Below, piece after piece: positions 11,025 through 19,585 of a stretch of 64,000 nt of DNA; the stretch's first letter is position 1, and each line of letters begins with the position of its first letter. A program made the translations under genes and the position numbers. Location: positions 1,476,001-1,540,000 of the forward strand of contig NZ_CP021081.1 in the NCBI RefSeq assembly GCF_003444775.1, read 5' to 3'. Origin of the DNA: Deinococcus ficus. GTDB lineage: Bacteria; Deinococcota; Deinococci; Deinococcales; Deinococcaceae. Under the pieces are notes generated by a model. It saw only the letters and a program-made list of their open reading frames with translations, did not search any database and had not been told where the DNA came from.

Positions 11025-11822
11025 TCAGCTGCTGGCGCTGGTGTAGCTGCCGACCGCCTTCAGCCAGAACCAGCGGGTCGCGGCGAACAGCACCGCGGCG
11101 ACCAATGGGGACGCGAGCGCCTGGGTCAGGGTGAGGCGCCCCAGCAGGGCCTGAGCGGGCACGGTGGTGATGAACGCGATCGGCACCACCACGGTCAGGA
11201 AGGCGCGCACCGGGGCGGGAAAGGCGGTGGACGGGAAACGGGCGGCGCTGAACACGCCCTGGAAGAGCTCCGTGGCATTCTGGGTTTTCACGAACCAGAA
11301 GGCGGTGGTGCTGAGGGCTAGCCAGATGCAGTACACGATCACCAGGGACGACAGGTAAAGCAGCGTGCCGCCCAGCATGCCGCTGGCTGTGATGGTCAGG
11401 CCGGACGCGGCGTAGACCATCAGGCCGGCGCCGATCAGCAGGTCGGGGAAGCGGAGGATGTCCACGTTGCGGGTGCTGACGTTCAGCTGCGCGTCGATGG
11501 GTTTGAGTAGAGTGAAGTCCATGTTGCCGGTGCGGACCGCCTCGGCGATCTTGCTCATGTTGGGGCGGATGAACACGGCGATGAACCCGCTGGTGAGCAG
11601 GTAGAAGGCGGTGACGAGCAGCGCCTCGCGGAGCGTCCAGCCGCCCACGCCGGTGGTGCCGGGCTGTCCCAGCACCAGGCCCAGCGCGAACAGGGAGGTG
11701 CCGGTGGCGACCAGGGTGCCCATCAGGGCGCCCAGGAAGTTCGCGCGGTACTCCAGCTGCGCGCTGATGGTCGCGCCGATGAACACCCGCATCAGGCGCA
11801 GGGCGCGCCGCAGCCCCCTCAC
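11025..11822 (-). CDS. ABC-2-type permease (ABC2_membrane_6/DUF990 family), second subunit
   Basis: A membrane subunit of about 265 residues with six predicted helices (for example LGALMGTLVATGTSLFALGL and LVTAFYLLTSGFIAVFI). It shows the family pattern 'SAQLEYRANFL' near the N-terminus and 'MDFTLLKPID' after the second helix pair. The start is the GTG at 11822, which overlaps the stop of the preceding permease in a GTGA. It forms a heterodimeric exporter with the upstream permease and ATPase. The substrate is unknown; relatives are mostly uncharacterised drug or lipid exporters. Confidence 0.82.
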   Translation of the reverse strand: MRGLRRALRLMRVFIGATISAQLEYRANFLGALMGTLVATGTSLFALGLVLGQPGTTGVGGWTLREALLVTAFYLLTSGFIAVFIRPNMSKIAEAVRTGNMDFTLLKPIDAQLNVSTRNVDILRFPDLLIGAGLMVYAASGLTITASGMLGGTLLYLSSLVIVYCIWLALSTTAFWFVKTQNATELFQGVFSAARFPSTAFPAPVRAFLTVVVPIAFITTVPAQALLGRLTLTQALASPLVAAVLFAATRWFWLKAVGSYTSASS

Positions 11823-12628
11823 GCGCCCACCGCGCCGTAGCGGCTCAGACCGCGCCGCCACACCCACAGGCGCACGAACCAGAACAGCACCAGCCACCCG
11901 GCGAGGATGGCGGCGCCGTGCAGTGCCTGGTCAGGCGTGGCCTTGCCGGTCAGAAGTTGCGCGGGCAGGCCCAGCATGTACGGGAAAGGCGTCCAGCGGG
12001 CGATGGCCTGCGCCCAGTCCGGCAGGAAGGTCAGGGGCGCGAGCATGCCGCCCAGCGCGGCGTAGATCAGCCACACGACCTCCTGGAAGCTGGTGGTGTT
12101 CTCTGTCCAGAAGGCCAGCAGGCCCAGGGTGTACTCCCACAGGAAGCGGGCGGTGAAGCCCAGCGTGACCAGCCCGAAGGCGGCCGGGTACGCCCACCAC
12201 TGGGTGGTGAATTTGGCGCCGGTGAGCAGGGTGAACACGAACACGAGCGCGAACATGGGCAGCGCGCGCACGAAGCGTTCGGTGACGTGCCCGATGAAGT
12301 GCGGCCAGATGGGGTCCAGGGGCCGCAGCAGCTGCGGGGAGAGCTGGCCCTGGCGGATGGCGTAGTCGATCTCCCAGGACACCCACACGACCATCAGTTG
12401 CGAGACCACCCAGATGCTCAGGAAGTACCCGGCGAACTCCTCGGGGCTGTAGCCGCGCACCTGCCCGCCCGGGGCGGCGTCGGCCTGCGCCATCCACACC
12501 AGCATCATGACCAGGGACAGCGTGCCGGAGAACATCCAGATGATGATCTCGGCGCGGTACTCGGCCATGCTGGCGAACTGCGTGGCGAACAGCACCCGGA
12601 ACTTGCGCCACAGGGGCTGCGCGCTCAC
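11819..12628 (-). CDS. ABC-2-type permease (ABC2_membrane_6/DUF990 family), first subunit
   Basis: The 269-residue membrane protein has six hydrophobic segments. It shares the 'FASMAEYRAEIIIWMFSG' N-terminal pattern and the 'QGQLSPQLLRPLDPI' loop with its neighbour at 11025, so the two are diverged paralogues forming the transmembrane part of one exporter. The start is the GTG at 12628, whose GTGA overlaps the stop of the ATPase gene, implying translational coupling. No substrate clue is present. Confidence 0.82.
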   Translation of the reverse strand: MSAQPLWRKFRVLFATQFASMAEYRAEIIIWMFSGTLSLVMMLVWMAQADAAPGGQVRGYSPEEFAGYFLSIWVVSQLMVVWVSWEIDYAIRQGQLSPQLLRPLDPIWPHFIGHVTERFVRALPMFALVFVFTLLTGAKFTTQWWAYPAAFGLVTLGFTARFLWEYTLGLLAFWTENTTSFQEVVWLIYAALGGMLAPLTFLPDWAQAIARWTPFPYMLGLPAQLLTGKATPDQALHGAAILAGWLVLFWFVRLWVWRRGLSRYGAVGA

Positions 12629-13653
12629 GCGGGGACCTCCTGCGGCGGCTGGGGAGCGGCGTCCTTCTTCCCGAACAGTTCGGCCATGACCGTCTCGATG
12701 GGCGGGTCCTCCACGGTCAGGTCGGCAACGTCCAGGTCCGCCAGGAGCCGCGCGGCCCGGGTGCTGACCTCGGCGCGGGGCACGCCGAGTTCCACGCTGA
12801 GGCCTTCGTTGTGGATGACGGTGCCGTAGCGGGCGAGCTGCGCGGTGTCGGCGGGGCGGCGCAGTTGCAGTTTGACGGTCTTGCCGCCGCTGCTCTGCCC
12901 GGCGAGGTGGCGCAGGTCCCCGTCGAACACGAGGTCGCCCCGGTCGATGACGAGCACGCGGTTGGCGAGGGCGGTCACGTCCGCCATGTAGTGGCTGGTG
13001 AGGATCACGGTGGCGCCGTAGCGGCGGTTGTACTCGCGTACGAAGTCCCGCACGGCCTGCTGCATGTTCACGTCCAGCCCGATGGTGGGTTCGTCCAGGA
13101 ACAGGATCTTGGGGCGGTGCAGCAGCGCGGCGGCCAGTTCGCACTTCATGCGCTCGCCCAGCGAGAGCTTGCGCACCTGCTTTTTCAGGATGCCGTCCAG
13201 GGACAGCACCTCCGTGAACTCGCGCATGGTGGCCCGGTACTGGTCGTCGGGAATCTCGTAGATGGCCTGATTGACCAGGAAGGAATCCAGGGCGGGCAGG
13301 TCCCAGATCAGCTGCTGTTTCTGCCCCATGACCAGCGTGATCTGCTTCAGGAAGGCGGCCTCCCGGCGCCGGGGTTCGTGCCCGGCGACGACGGCGGTGC
13401 CGCCGGTGGGGTGCAGCAGCCCGGAGAGCATCTTCAGGGTGGTGGTCTTCCCTGCCCCGTTCGGCCCGAGAAAGCCTACCACCTCGCCAGGCGCGAGATC
13501 GAAGGACACGCCCTTGACGGCGTCCACCATCCGGGTGCGGCGGTTCACGAAGGCCCGCAGGCTGCCCATGAAGCCGGGTTCCTTCTCGTGAACGGCGTAC
13601 TGCTTGATGAGGCCCTGCACGTGCACGGCGTGGCCCGCGTGGTCGCTGGTCAT
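12625..13653 (-). CDS. ABC-2-type exporter ATP-binding protein
   Basis: The 342-residue ATPase has Walker A LGPNGAGKTT, Q-loop LVMGQKQQLIWDLPALDS, signature LSLGERMKCELAAALLH (LSLGE rather than LSGGE), Walker B ILFLDEPTIGLDV, and a switch His in ILTSHYMADV. A C-terminal regulatory tail of about 100 residues (VKLQLRRPADTAQL onward) follows, as in NatA/DrrA-type exporters. The LSLGERMK signature and the GQKQQLIWD Q-loop are typical of the ATPases that pair with DUF990 permeases. ATG at 13653 has GGGGA upstream; an in-frame GTG 21 bases earlier is an alternative. It is first gene of the three-gene exporter operon. Confidence 0.87.
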   Translation of the reverse strand: MTSDHAGHAVHVQGLIKQYAVHEKEPGFMGSLRAFVNRRTRMVDAVKGVSFDLAPGEVVGFLGPNGAGKTTTLKMLSGLLHPTGGTAVVAGHEPRRREAAFLKQITLVMGQKQQLIWDLPALDSFLVNQAIYEIPDDQYRATMREFTEVLSLDGILKKQVRKLSLGERMKCELAAALLHRPKILFLDEPTIGLDVNMQQAVRDFVREYNRRYGATVILTSHYMADVTALANRVLVIDRGDLVFDGDLRHLAGQSSGGKTVKLQLRRPADTAQLARYGTVIHNEGLSVELGVPRAEVSTRAARLLADLDVADLTVEDPPIETVMAELFGKKDAAPQPPQEVPA

Positions 13654-13719
13654 AGTGTCCCCAGGGTACGCCACGGGCGGAATGCCCGCCCCGGCCTAGG
13701 CCACTTGACGTAACGGCCG

Positions 13720-14436
13720 TCAGGGTTTTTCCCATTCCACCACGCGGCGCCCCCGCCGGTACGTGTAGAAGGCGCCGACCAGCAGGAACACGTTCATCAG
13801 GGCGGCGGACAGCACCCGCTCGCAGATGCCGTAGGCCTTCCCCAGCGGCGTGTGCGTGCCGTCCGGCGTGACGAGCAGCACCACCGCCAGCGTGAGGAGC
13901 ACCACGGCCGCGGTGATGTTCACGTTGTACAGGTGCTCCCGGTAAAAGCCCTGCCACAGCTTGTGCCGCAGCGGAATCACCCGGCCGGTCGTGAGGTCCG
14001 TGCGGCGCCCACCAAAGTCCAGGGCGATGAAGCACCGCGTGTGCGGGGTCAGGAGAAAATGCTGCTGGGCGTCCAGCAGGCGGTGCAGGAACCACTCGCT
14101 GGTGCTCTGGATGTCCGTCAGGTACCGGCCGAAGATGCGCACGCTCACCTCGTGCCGCGCGGCGTTCACGCTCAGCAGGCACTCGTTCGGTGCGGGCCGG
14201 TCCACGTCCTCCAGCAGCATCACCTGCCCGTCCAGGACCTTTTCCAGCGCGGTGGGGTTCAGGCGACCGATCACGTCCCGCATCCGGGGGGTGTACTCCC
14301 CCTGGGCGTCCCGGACGGGCAGGAACGTCCAGGTGGGCAGCAGTTCGCGCCAGAAGGCCTCGCCCGTCACCGCGTCGTCGCCCGGTCGGAGGTGCACGGT
14401 CGTGATGGAGCGCATGAAGGTCATGTGGTCCGGCAT
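13720..14436 (-). CDS. Unknown membrane protein with C-terminal helix pair
   Basis: I do not recognise this 238-residue product. It has a soluble N-terminal part of about 170 residues (MTFMRSITTVHLRPGDDAV onward) and then two hydrophobic helices (about 175-192 NITAAVVLLTLAVVLLV, and 208-225 LSAALMNVFLLVGAFYTY). It ends in a basic tail with RRGRRVV. GGGAGGG precedes the ATG at 14436. It lies upstream of the exporter operon on the same strand but 67 bases away, so a link is only possible. Probably lineage-specific. Confidence 0.6.
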   Translation of the reverse strand: MPDHMTFMRSITTVHLRPGDDAVTGEAFWRELLPTWTFLPVRDAQGEYTPRMRDVIGRLNPTALEKVLDGQVMLLEDVDRPAPNECLLSVNAARHEVSVRIFGRYLTDIQSTSEWFLHRLLDAQQHFLLTPHTRCFIALDFGGRRTDLTTGRVIPLRHKLWQGFYREHLYNVNITAAVVLLTLAVVLLVTPDGTHTPLGKAYGICERVLSAALMNVFLLVGAFYTYRRGRRVVEWEKP

Positions 14437-14638
14437 CGGCCCTCCCGGGAACCCGCCAGCGGGAGGAGGCGCGGCCCGCCGGGAGGGCTGGCCTGCGCCC
14501 CGCGCCCGGGCTGGGGGGGCCTGAACGGGTGCCGCTCGTGGTTCGCCATGGGGCCAGCGTAGGCACTCCCGGGCGGTGACCGGCTCACCTGTTTACCGTG
14601 TCCCCCAAGCAGTCCTGCCTGCGGCCACCGGCCGCGCC

Positions 14639-14644
14639 TAAGCT
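14639..14644 (+). promoter_or_regulatory. -10 box of the chromate-transporter pair
   Basis: TAAGCT, six bases before the ATG at 14651 (leaderless type). Confidence 0.5.
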
Positions 14645-14650
14645 CAGGGC

Positions 14651-15235
14651 ATGACGCGCCCAAGCCCCGCTCCCACGCCCGGGGGGCTGTTCGTGGCCTT
14701 CGTGCAGGTCGCCCTGTCCGGGATCGGCGGGGGCCTGCCCGCCCACACGCGCCGGCTGCTGGGCGACCGGGGCTGGATCACCGACGAGGACTACGCCGAG
14801 ACCTTCACCCTGGCGTCCCTGACCCCCGGCCCGAACGCCGTGAACCTCGCTGCGGTCCTCGGCATGCGGCTGGGCGGCGTGGCCGGCGCCGTGTGCGCGG
14901 TGGGCGGGATTCTGCTGCCCGGCCTGATCGTAATGCTGGCGGTCTCGGCCGTCACGGTGGGGCAGGGCGCGGCGCTGCCCGGCTGGGTGCAGGGCGCGCT
15001 GCGCGGCGCGGCGTGCGCGGCGGTCGCGGTGATGCTCACGGCCGCGCTGCCGGTGCTGCGGGTGGGCGTGAACGTGCGCGGGGGTGTGGTGGTGGCCGCG
15101 CTGACGTTCCTGGCGCTGGGCGTGCTGCGGCTGGACCTGCTGCCGGTCCTGCTGGCCGCCGTGGGTGTGGGCCTGCTGATTCACCGCCCCCGCGCAGCCT
15201 CCGGGACGGGCGCGGCGGGGGTGCCGGATGCCTGA
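14651..15235 (+). CDS. chrA: Chromate transporter family protein, N-terminal-type half (short-chain CHR)
   Basis: The 194-residue membrane protein of the CHR superfamily contains one CHR domain. The diagnostic segment is [21 protein letters not shown] followed by [17 protein letters not shown] (the TPGPN motif near residue 57), then about five helices. Short-chain CHR proteins work as pairs equivalent to one full ChrA; some export chromate, while many have other or unknown anion substrates. Its 3' end overlaps the next gene by eight bases. Confidence 0.82.
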   Translation: MTRPSPAPTPGGLFVAFVQVALSGIGGGLPAHTRRLLGDRGWITDEDYAETFTLASLTPGPNAVNLAAVLGMRLGGVAGAVCAVGGILLPGLIVMLAVSAVTVGQGAALPGWVQGALRGAACAAVAVMLTAALPVLRVGVNVRGGVVVAALTFLALGVLRLDLLPVLLAAVGVGLLIHRPRAASGTGAAGVPDA

Positions 15236-15749
15236 GGCCGCCCCCCTTCAGCTCGCGTGGGAGTTCATCCGGATCGGGCTGATCAGTTTCGGCGCGGCGA
15301 ACCTGCCGGAGATGGAGCGCGTGCTGGTCACCCTGCGCGGCTGGATCGACGCGCGCACCCTGGCGAGTGGACTGGCGCTGGGGCAGCTCATGCCCGGCCC
15401 GAACCTGCTGGCCGTCACGCACTACGGGTACGCCATCCAGGGCCTGGGCGGCGCCCTGATCGCCACGGCCGCCTTCTACGTGCCCACCTCGGCCCTGAGT
15501 GCCGGGGTGGCGCGGCTGTGGGACCGGCACCGCGCGAACACCTGGGTGAACGCCCTGCGCAGCGCCCTGCTGCCCTTCGGGGCGGGCGTGATGCTCGCCA
15601 GCACCCTGGTGCTGGCCCGCACCAGCCTGCACGGGTGGACGGACCTGCTGATCACGGCCGTGGCGTTCGGGCTGCTGTGGTACGCGAAGGTCAACTCGGC
15701 CGTGGTGGTGCTGGGCGCGGCCGTGCTGGGCGTCCTCCTCAGCCTGTAA
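15228..15749 (+). CDS. chrA: Chromate transporter family protein, C-terminal-type half (short-chain CHR)
   Basis: The 173-residue partner of the preceding gene has [17 protein letters not shown] and [21 protein letters not shown], the second CHR domain signature, followed by four or five helices. It starts at an ATG eight bases inside the upstream gene, so the pair is translationally coupled and probably forms a heterodimer with antiparallel halves. Whether chromate is the real substrate cannot be told. Confidence 0.82.
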   Translation: MPEAAPLQLAWEFIRIGLISFGAANLPEMERVLVTLRGWIDARTLASGLALGQLMPGPNLLAVTHYGYAIQGLGGALIATAAFYVPTSALSAGVARLWDRHRANTWVNALRSALLPFGAGVMLASTLVLARTSLHGWTDLLITAVAFGLLWYAKVNSAVVVLGAAVLGVLLSL

Positions 15750-15752
15750 CGC

Positions 15753-16496
15753 TCAGCCCTGCCCGGTCAGGAAGCGGGCAGTGACGCGGTGCAGCGTCTC
15801 CACGTGCTCCAGCGAGTCGAAGGTGTGGCCCGCACCGGGGATCGCGGTGGCGTCGCAGTTCAGCGCCTGGGCGTAGCGCACGCCCCACGCGGGCGGGCAG
15901 ACCGTGTCCGCGTCCCCGTGGAACACGTGGGCCGGGCCGCCCCACGCGGCGGCGGCGTCCAGGGGCCGCAGGCGCACCACCTCCTGCAGAAAGGCCCGCC
16001 CCACCGGCCAGCCGCCGTAATCGGTGACGGTGGGCGGGAACGCCCCGCCGCGCAGCAGGGGCAGCCACAGGTCCGGCAGGGCGGGCGCCCACAGAGCCAG
16101 CCGGTGCGGGCGGACCTCCCCGGCGCTCAGCGCCGCGACCAGACCGCCCAGGCTGAAGCCCAGCAGCATCACGCGCTGCGGGTCCAGGCCCGGCTGGCGG
16201 CGCACGTACTCGAAGGCGGCCACCACGTCCTGCACCTCGCGGGACACGGTCATCTCGCTGAAATCGCCCTGGCTTTCCCCGCTGCCCCGGAAATCGAAGC
16301 GCAGGCTAGCCACGCCCCGCGCTGCCAGCAGGCGGGACAGGAGCACGAAGTTGCGGTGGCCTTCCATGCGGTGCCCGGTGAAGCCGTGCAGCATGACCAC
16401 GCTGGGCCAGCCCTGTGCGGGCGCGTCTCCGTCGGGCACGTGCAGCATGCCGTACACCCGCTGACCTTCCACCGTGAACTGCGCGAACGCTTCCAT
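15753..16496 (-). CDS. Alpha/beta hydrolase (serine esterase/peptidase S9-like)
   Basis: The 247-residue alpha/beta-hydrolase has an HGFTGH oxyanion-hole region (about residue 33), FDFRGSGES, and the nucleophile elbow MLLGFSLGGLVAAL (Ser about 108). The acid lies in HVFHGDADTVCPP and the catalytic His in IPGAGHTFDSLEH. No signal peptide is seen. The fold resembles YqiA/FrsA-type or BAAT-like cytosolic hydrolases; the substrate is unknown. The ATG at 16496 is chosen because the domain starts there, and a CAGAAT box lies six bases upstream. It converges on the chromate pair with only three bases between stops. Confidence 0.85.
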   Translation of the reverse strand: MEAFAQFTVEGQRVYGMLHVPDGDAPAQGWPSVVMLHGFTGHRMEGHRNFVLLSRLLAARGVASLRFDFRGSGESQGDFSEMTVSREVQDVVAAFEYVRRQPGLDPQRVMLLGFSLGGLVAALSAGEVRPHRLALWAPALPDLWLPLLRGGAFPPTVTDYGGWPVGRAFLQEVVRLRPLDAAAAWGGPAHVFHGDADTVCPPAWGVRYAQALNCDATAIPGAGHTFDSLEHVETLHRVTARFLTGQG

Positions 16497-16600
16497 CCCG
16501 GGATTCTGCCAGACCCGGGCGGAACGCCACGCGGGGCAGGGGGCCACGCCGGCCACCCTGCCCCGCGCTTCACCCCACCCCGTGCTTCACGCCGCGCCGC

Positions 16601-17959
16601 TCAGGGCGTGAGGCGGTGCCGGTCGCGGGGGAACGCGCGGGCGTAGCGCACGTTGCTGATGCCCAGCAGCTTCGCCGTGAGGCGCTCGGCACCGATCGCG
16701 AAGCCGCCGTGGGGCGGCATACCGTACTTGAAGACCTCGGTGTAGCCTTCCAGGCTCGCGGGGTTCAGTTTGTACGAGGTGATGGAGTCCATCAGCATGG
16801 CGTGGTCGTGGATGCGCTGCCCGCCGCTGGTGATCTCGATGCCGCGGAACAGCAGGTCGAAGCCGCGGGTCAGGTCGGGGTTCAGGCTGCCGTCCTCGTT
16901 GTGGTCGGCGTGCGTGTAGAAGGGCCGGGCGGCGCGCGGGTACTTCGTCACGAACACGAAGTCGCTGCCTTCAGTCTCGGCGTAGTGCTGGGAGAGCAGG
17001 CGCTCGGCTTCGGGGTCCAGGTCCTTGCCGCCCACGGCGTGCCCGTACTTCTCGCTCACCAGCCGGCGGGCGTCCATCAGGGTGATGCGGGGAATGTGGG
17101 CGGGCACGTCCGGGATCTGCGCGCCGAGCAGCGTGAACTCGGCCGCGCAGCGCTCGCGCAGGCGGACCATGATCGCGCCGAGCAGGCGGTTTTCGAGCGC
17201 CATCACGTCCTCCTCGTCCTGAATGAAGCCCAGTTCCACGTCCAGGGAGAGGTACTCGTTCAGGTGGCGGCTGGTGGCGTGCTCCTCGGCGCGGTATACG
17301 GCCGCCACCTCGAACACCCGCTCGAACACGCCCACCATGATCTGCTTGTACAGCTGCGGGCTCTGCGCCAGGAACGCCTGCTGCCCGAAGTACTCGATGG
17401 GAAACAGGTTCGCGCCGCCCTCCGCGCCGGCCGACACGATCTTCGGCGTGCTGATCTCCGTGAATCCCTCGGTGTTCAGGTGGTCGCGGAAGGCCGCGAC
17501 GAGTTCCGCCTGCACCTTCAGCGCGGCGCGCTCCTTCAGGCCGCGCACGGTGACCACGCGGTAGTCCAGCATGGTCTCGGGGTTCACGTGCCAGTCCATC
17601 TTCGGGATCTCCACGGGCGGCGCGGTGGTGGCGGCGCTGATCACCCGGAACGCCGTGACCTGCACCTCGAAGCCGCCGGGCGCTTTCGGGTGGGCCTTCA
17701 CGGTGCCCTCGACCTCCACGCTGCTTTCCGCCAGCGGCAGGTCCAGGCCGGACCCGACGCACTGCGCCAGGCCGCTCACGTCACGCAGCACAAGAAACTG
17801 CACGCCCCCGAGATCCCGGCGGGCGTGCAGAAAACCTTGCAGTCGGACGGTCTGGCCCTCATGCCGCGGCAGTTCGCGGGTGAGGGTGCGGGGCAGGCCC
17901 TGGGCGGCCGCCTGTGTCGGAGCCGATTGGGCCGGGGGGGTGGGGGCAGGCTGGGTCAT
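16601..17959 (-). CDS. aspS2: Archaeal-type, probably non-discriminating aspartyl-tRNA synthetase (AspRS2)
   Basis: A class II synthetase of 452 residues. It has an N-terminal OB-fold anticodon-binding domain (VRLQGFLHARRDLGGVQFLV near residue 40), then motif 2 FEVAAVYRAEEHATSRHLNEY and motif 3 GGFAIGAERLTAKLLG. It lacks the large GAD insertion of bacterial AspRS. Deinococcus and Thermus are known to carry such a second AspRS that charges both tRNAAsp and tRNAAsn; GatCAB then amidates Asp-tRNAAsn, the main route to asparagine. AsnRS is the alternative reading, but the short archaeal-type layout favours AspRS2. AAGGAG lies seven bases before the ATG. The leader carries an Asn/Asp-rich ORF and an attenuator-like hairpin. 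Confidence 0.87.
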   Translation of the reverse strand: MTQPAPTPPAQSAPTQAAAQGLPRTLTRELPRHEGQTVRLQGFLHARRDLGGVQFLVLRDVSGLAQCVGSGLDLPLAESSVEVEGTVKAHPKAPGGFEVQVTAFRVISAATTAPPVEIPKMDWHVNPETMLDYRVVTVRGLKERAALKVQAELVAAFRDHLNTEGFTEISTPKIVSAGAEGGANLFPIEYFGQQAFLAQSPQLYKQIMVGVFERVFEVAAVYRAEEHATSRHLNEYLSLDVELGFIQDEEDVMALENRLLGAIMVRLRERCAAEFTLLGAQIPDVPAHIPRITLMDARRLVSEKYGHAVGGKDLDPEAERLLSQHYAETEGSDFVFVTKYPRAARPFYTHADHNEDGSLNPDLTRGFDLLFRGIEITSGGQRIHDHAMLMDSITSYKLNPASLEGYTEVFKYGMPPHGGFAIGAERLTAKLLGISNVRYARAFPRDRHRLTP

Positions 17960-17985
17960 GGAACTCCTTGAGGGGTGAGGCGGGG

Positions 17986-18024
17986 CGGAAACGAAAGGCC
18001 CCCGGCCTTGGGGAGGTCGGGGGC
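17986..18024 (-). terminator. Attenuator terminator hairpin in the aspS2 leader
   Basis: Read as minus-strand RNA: GCCCCCG (18024-18018), an A/C mismatch, CCU, loop CCCCA, AGG, then CGGGGGC (18004-17998), followed by CCUUUCGUUUCC. This is a 10-bp stem with an imperfect U-tract, placed between the leader ORF and the aspS2 ribosome-binding site. Confidence 0.65.
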
Positions 18025-18047
18025 GCGGCACAGCGAAAGGCGACCCC
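18013..18047 (-). promoter_or_regulatory. Antiterminator pairing in the aspS2 leader
   Basis: GGGGUCG (18047-18041), beginning in the leader stop codon, can pair over seven positions with CGACCUC (18019-18013). That segment includes the inner left arm of the terminator, so the two structures exclude each other. A ribosome paused on the first Asn codons would leave GGGGUCG free; one at the stop codon would cover it. Confidence 0.55.
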
Positions 18048-18088
18048 TAGCCGGGATCGTTGTCATTGTTGTTCGCTGCGGTGAACAT
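18047..18088 (-). CDS. Asn/Asp-rich leader peptide of aspS2
   Basis: A 14-codon ORF reading [13 protein letters not shown] and a TAG stop, with four Asn and two Asp in six consecutive codons (AAC AAC AAT GAC AAC GAT). It starts six bases after a TAGTCT -10 box, so it would be translated from the very 5' end of a leaderless mRNA. It is followed by alternative hairpins and then aspS2. The clustered codons correspond exactly to the two tRNAs that a non-discriminating AspRS would charge. This arrangement matches classical leader-peptide attenuators; the interpretation is inferred. Confidence 0.7.
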   Translation of the reverse strand: MFTAANNNDNDPG

Positions 18089-18094
18089 GCCCCG

Positions 18095-18123
18095 AGACTA
18101 TGCCCGGCCTCCGGGCCGGTCAA
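18095..18123 (-). promoter_or_regulatory. Promoter of the aspS2 leader transcript
   Basis: TTGACC (18123-18118), 17-base spacer, TAGTCT (18100-18095), then six bases to the leader ATG at 18088. Both hexamers and the spacing are near consensus. Confidence 0.75.
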
Positions 18124-18182
18124 CGGGGCGGCTAGGCAGGTGCCGCCCGCCGCCCACCGGGACGGGGCCGGGAACGCTCGGG

Positions 18183-18188
18183 TATCCT
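18183..18188 (+). promoter_or_regulatory. -10 box of the CitE-like gene
   Basis: TATCCT, seven bases before the GTG at 18196 (leaderless type). Confidence 0.6.
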
Positions 18189-18195
18189 CACGGAC

Positions 18196-19074
18196 GTGAC
18201 CCCGCACTCCACCACCCTGGCCCGCCCGCGCAGCGTGCTGTTCGCGCCCGGCAACCGCGCGGACCTGATTGCCAAGCTGCCCCGCAGCGCCCCGGACGCC
18301 GTGGTCCTGGACCTGGAGGACGCCATTCCCGCCACCGAGGCCGCCAAGGCCGCCGCGCGCCCCATCCTGCGCGACGCTGCGCGGGACCTGATCGCCGCGC
18401 ACCCGCACCTCGCGGTGTTCATCCGCGTGAACGCCTTCTATTCCCCTTACTTCAACGACGACCTGGCGGTCCTCACGCCGGAATTCTCGGGCGTGGTGGT
18501 GCCCAAACTGGAATCCGCGGACGACGTGACCCGCGTGCGCGCCGCGCTGGCGCAGGTGGACGTGGACCTGCCCGTCATGGCGGGCCTGGAAACCGGGGCG
18601 GGCGTGTGGAACGCCCGGGAGATCCTGGACCACCCGGCCGTGCAGTGGGCGTACTTCGGCGCGGAGGACTACACCACGGATCTGGGCGGCGTGCGCACCC
18701 CGGACAACCTGGAGGTCCTGTACGCCCGTTCGCAGGTGGCCCTGGCCGCGCGGCTGGCCGGGAAGCCCGCGCTGGACATCGTCGTGACCCGCCTGAACGA
18801 CGAGGACGCGTTCCGCACCGACGCCCGCCAGGGCCGCGCGCTGGGGTACAGCGGGAAACTCTGCATTCACCCGGCGCAGGTGCCGCTGGCCCACGAGCAC
18901 TTCGGGCCCACGCCGGCCGAGGTCGCCCGCGCCCGCGCCCTGCTGGACGCTGCGCACACCGCCGCCCAGGCCGGGCACGGGGCGTTCAGCTTCGAGGGGC
19001 AGATGGTGGACGAACCCATGCTCGCCAAGGCCCGCGCCCTGATCGCCACCACCCCCGAGGAGACGAGCGCATGA
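18196..19074 (+). CDS. HpcH/HpaI aldolase-citrate lyase family protein (CitE-like)
   Basis: The 292-residue TIM-barrel lyase of the CitE/malyl-CoA lyase type binds Mg2+ and cleaves or forms a C-C bond next to a CoA thioester. Motifs seen are [31 protein letters not shown] (metal and substrate region), [11 protein letters not shown] with the metal-binding Glu, [13 protein letters not shown], and [10 protein letters not shown] near the C-terminus. Stand-alone CitE-like proteins act as malyl-, methylmalyl- or citramalyl-CoA lyases; which one is unknown. The stop overlaps the MaoC-like start (ATGA), so the two probably act in one CoA-ester pathway. Confidence 0.88.
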   Translation: MTPHSTTLARPRSVLFAPGNRADLIAKLPRSAPDAVVLDLEDAIPATEAAKAAARPILRDAARDLIAAHPHLAVFIRVNAFYSPYFNDDLAVLTPEFSGVVVPKLESADDVTRVRAALAQVDVDLPVMAGLETGAGVWNAREILDHPAVQWAYFGAEDYTTDLGGVRTPDNLEVLYARSQVALAARLAGKPALDIVVTRLNDEDAFRTDARQGRALGYSGKLCIHPAQVPLAHEHFGPTPAEVARARALLDAAHTAAQAGHGAFSFEGQMVDEPMLAKARALIATTPEETSA

Positions 19075-19565
19075 CCGACCCGCACCTGAACGCCGACCTG
19101 AACCGCCCGCAGGGCCGCTACCTGGAGGAGCTCCCGGTGGGCGCCGTGATCCGCCACCGCGTGACCCGCACCCTGACCGAAGCCGACAACGTCTTCTTCA
19201 CCACCCTGACCATGAACCCCCAGCCGCTGCACCTGGACCACGAGTACGCCGCGAAGACCGAGTTCGGGCGGCCGCTCGTGAACAGCCTGCTCACCCTGAG
19301 CACCCTGGTGGGCCTCAGCGTGCACGAGCTGACGCTGGGCACCCTGGTCGCCAACCTGGGCCTGTCGGACATCGTGTTCCCGAAGCCCGTGTTCCACGGC
19401 GACACCATTCACGCCGAGTCCGAGGTGCTGGGCGTGCGCGAGAGCCGCAGCCGCCCGGACGCCGGGATCGTGACCGTGGAGCACCGCGCCATCAACCAGC
19501 GGGGCGAGGTGGTGGCGAAATGCACCCGCACCGCCCTGATGCAGCGCCGCCCCAGCGCGGGGTAA
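19071..19565 (+). CDS. MaoC-family (R)-enoyl-CoA hydratase/dehydratase
   Basis: The 164-residue hot-dog-fold hydratase has the catalytic hydratase-2 region [20 protein letters not shown], where an Asn/Asp and a His act on the CoA ester. [20 protein letters not shown] is the second family segment. Proteins of this shape include mesaconyl-CoA hydratase, and pairs with a CitE-like lyase are common in bacteria. That supports a hydration/cleavage pair acting on a branched dicarboxylic CoA ester, by inference only. It overlaps the previous gene by four bases. Confidence 0.88.
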   Translation: MTDPHLNADLNRPQGRYLEELPVGAVIRHRVTRTLTEADNVFFTTLTMNPQPLHLDHEYAAKTEFGRPLVNSLLTLSTLVGLSVHELTLGTLVANLGLSDIVFPKPVFHGDTIHAESEVLGVRESRSRPDAGIVTVEHRAINQRGEVVAKCTRTALMQRRPSAG

Positions 19566-19585
19566 GGAGAGAGCGGGGGCTGAAC

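Noticed and set aside
17960..18088. T-box riboswitch in the aspS2 leader
   Set aside because: The leader is only about 130 bases, with no T-box consensus or specifier-loop layout. The Asn/Asp-rich ORF explains it better.
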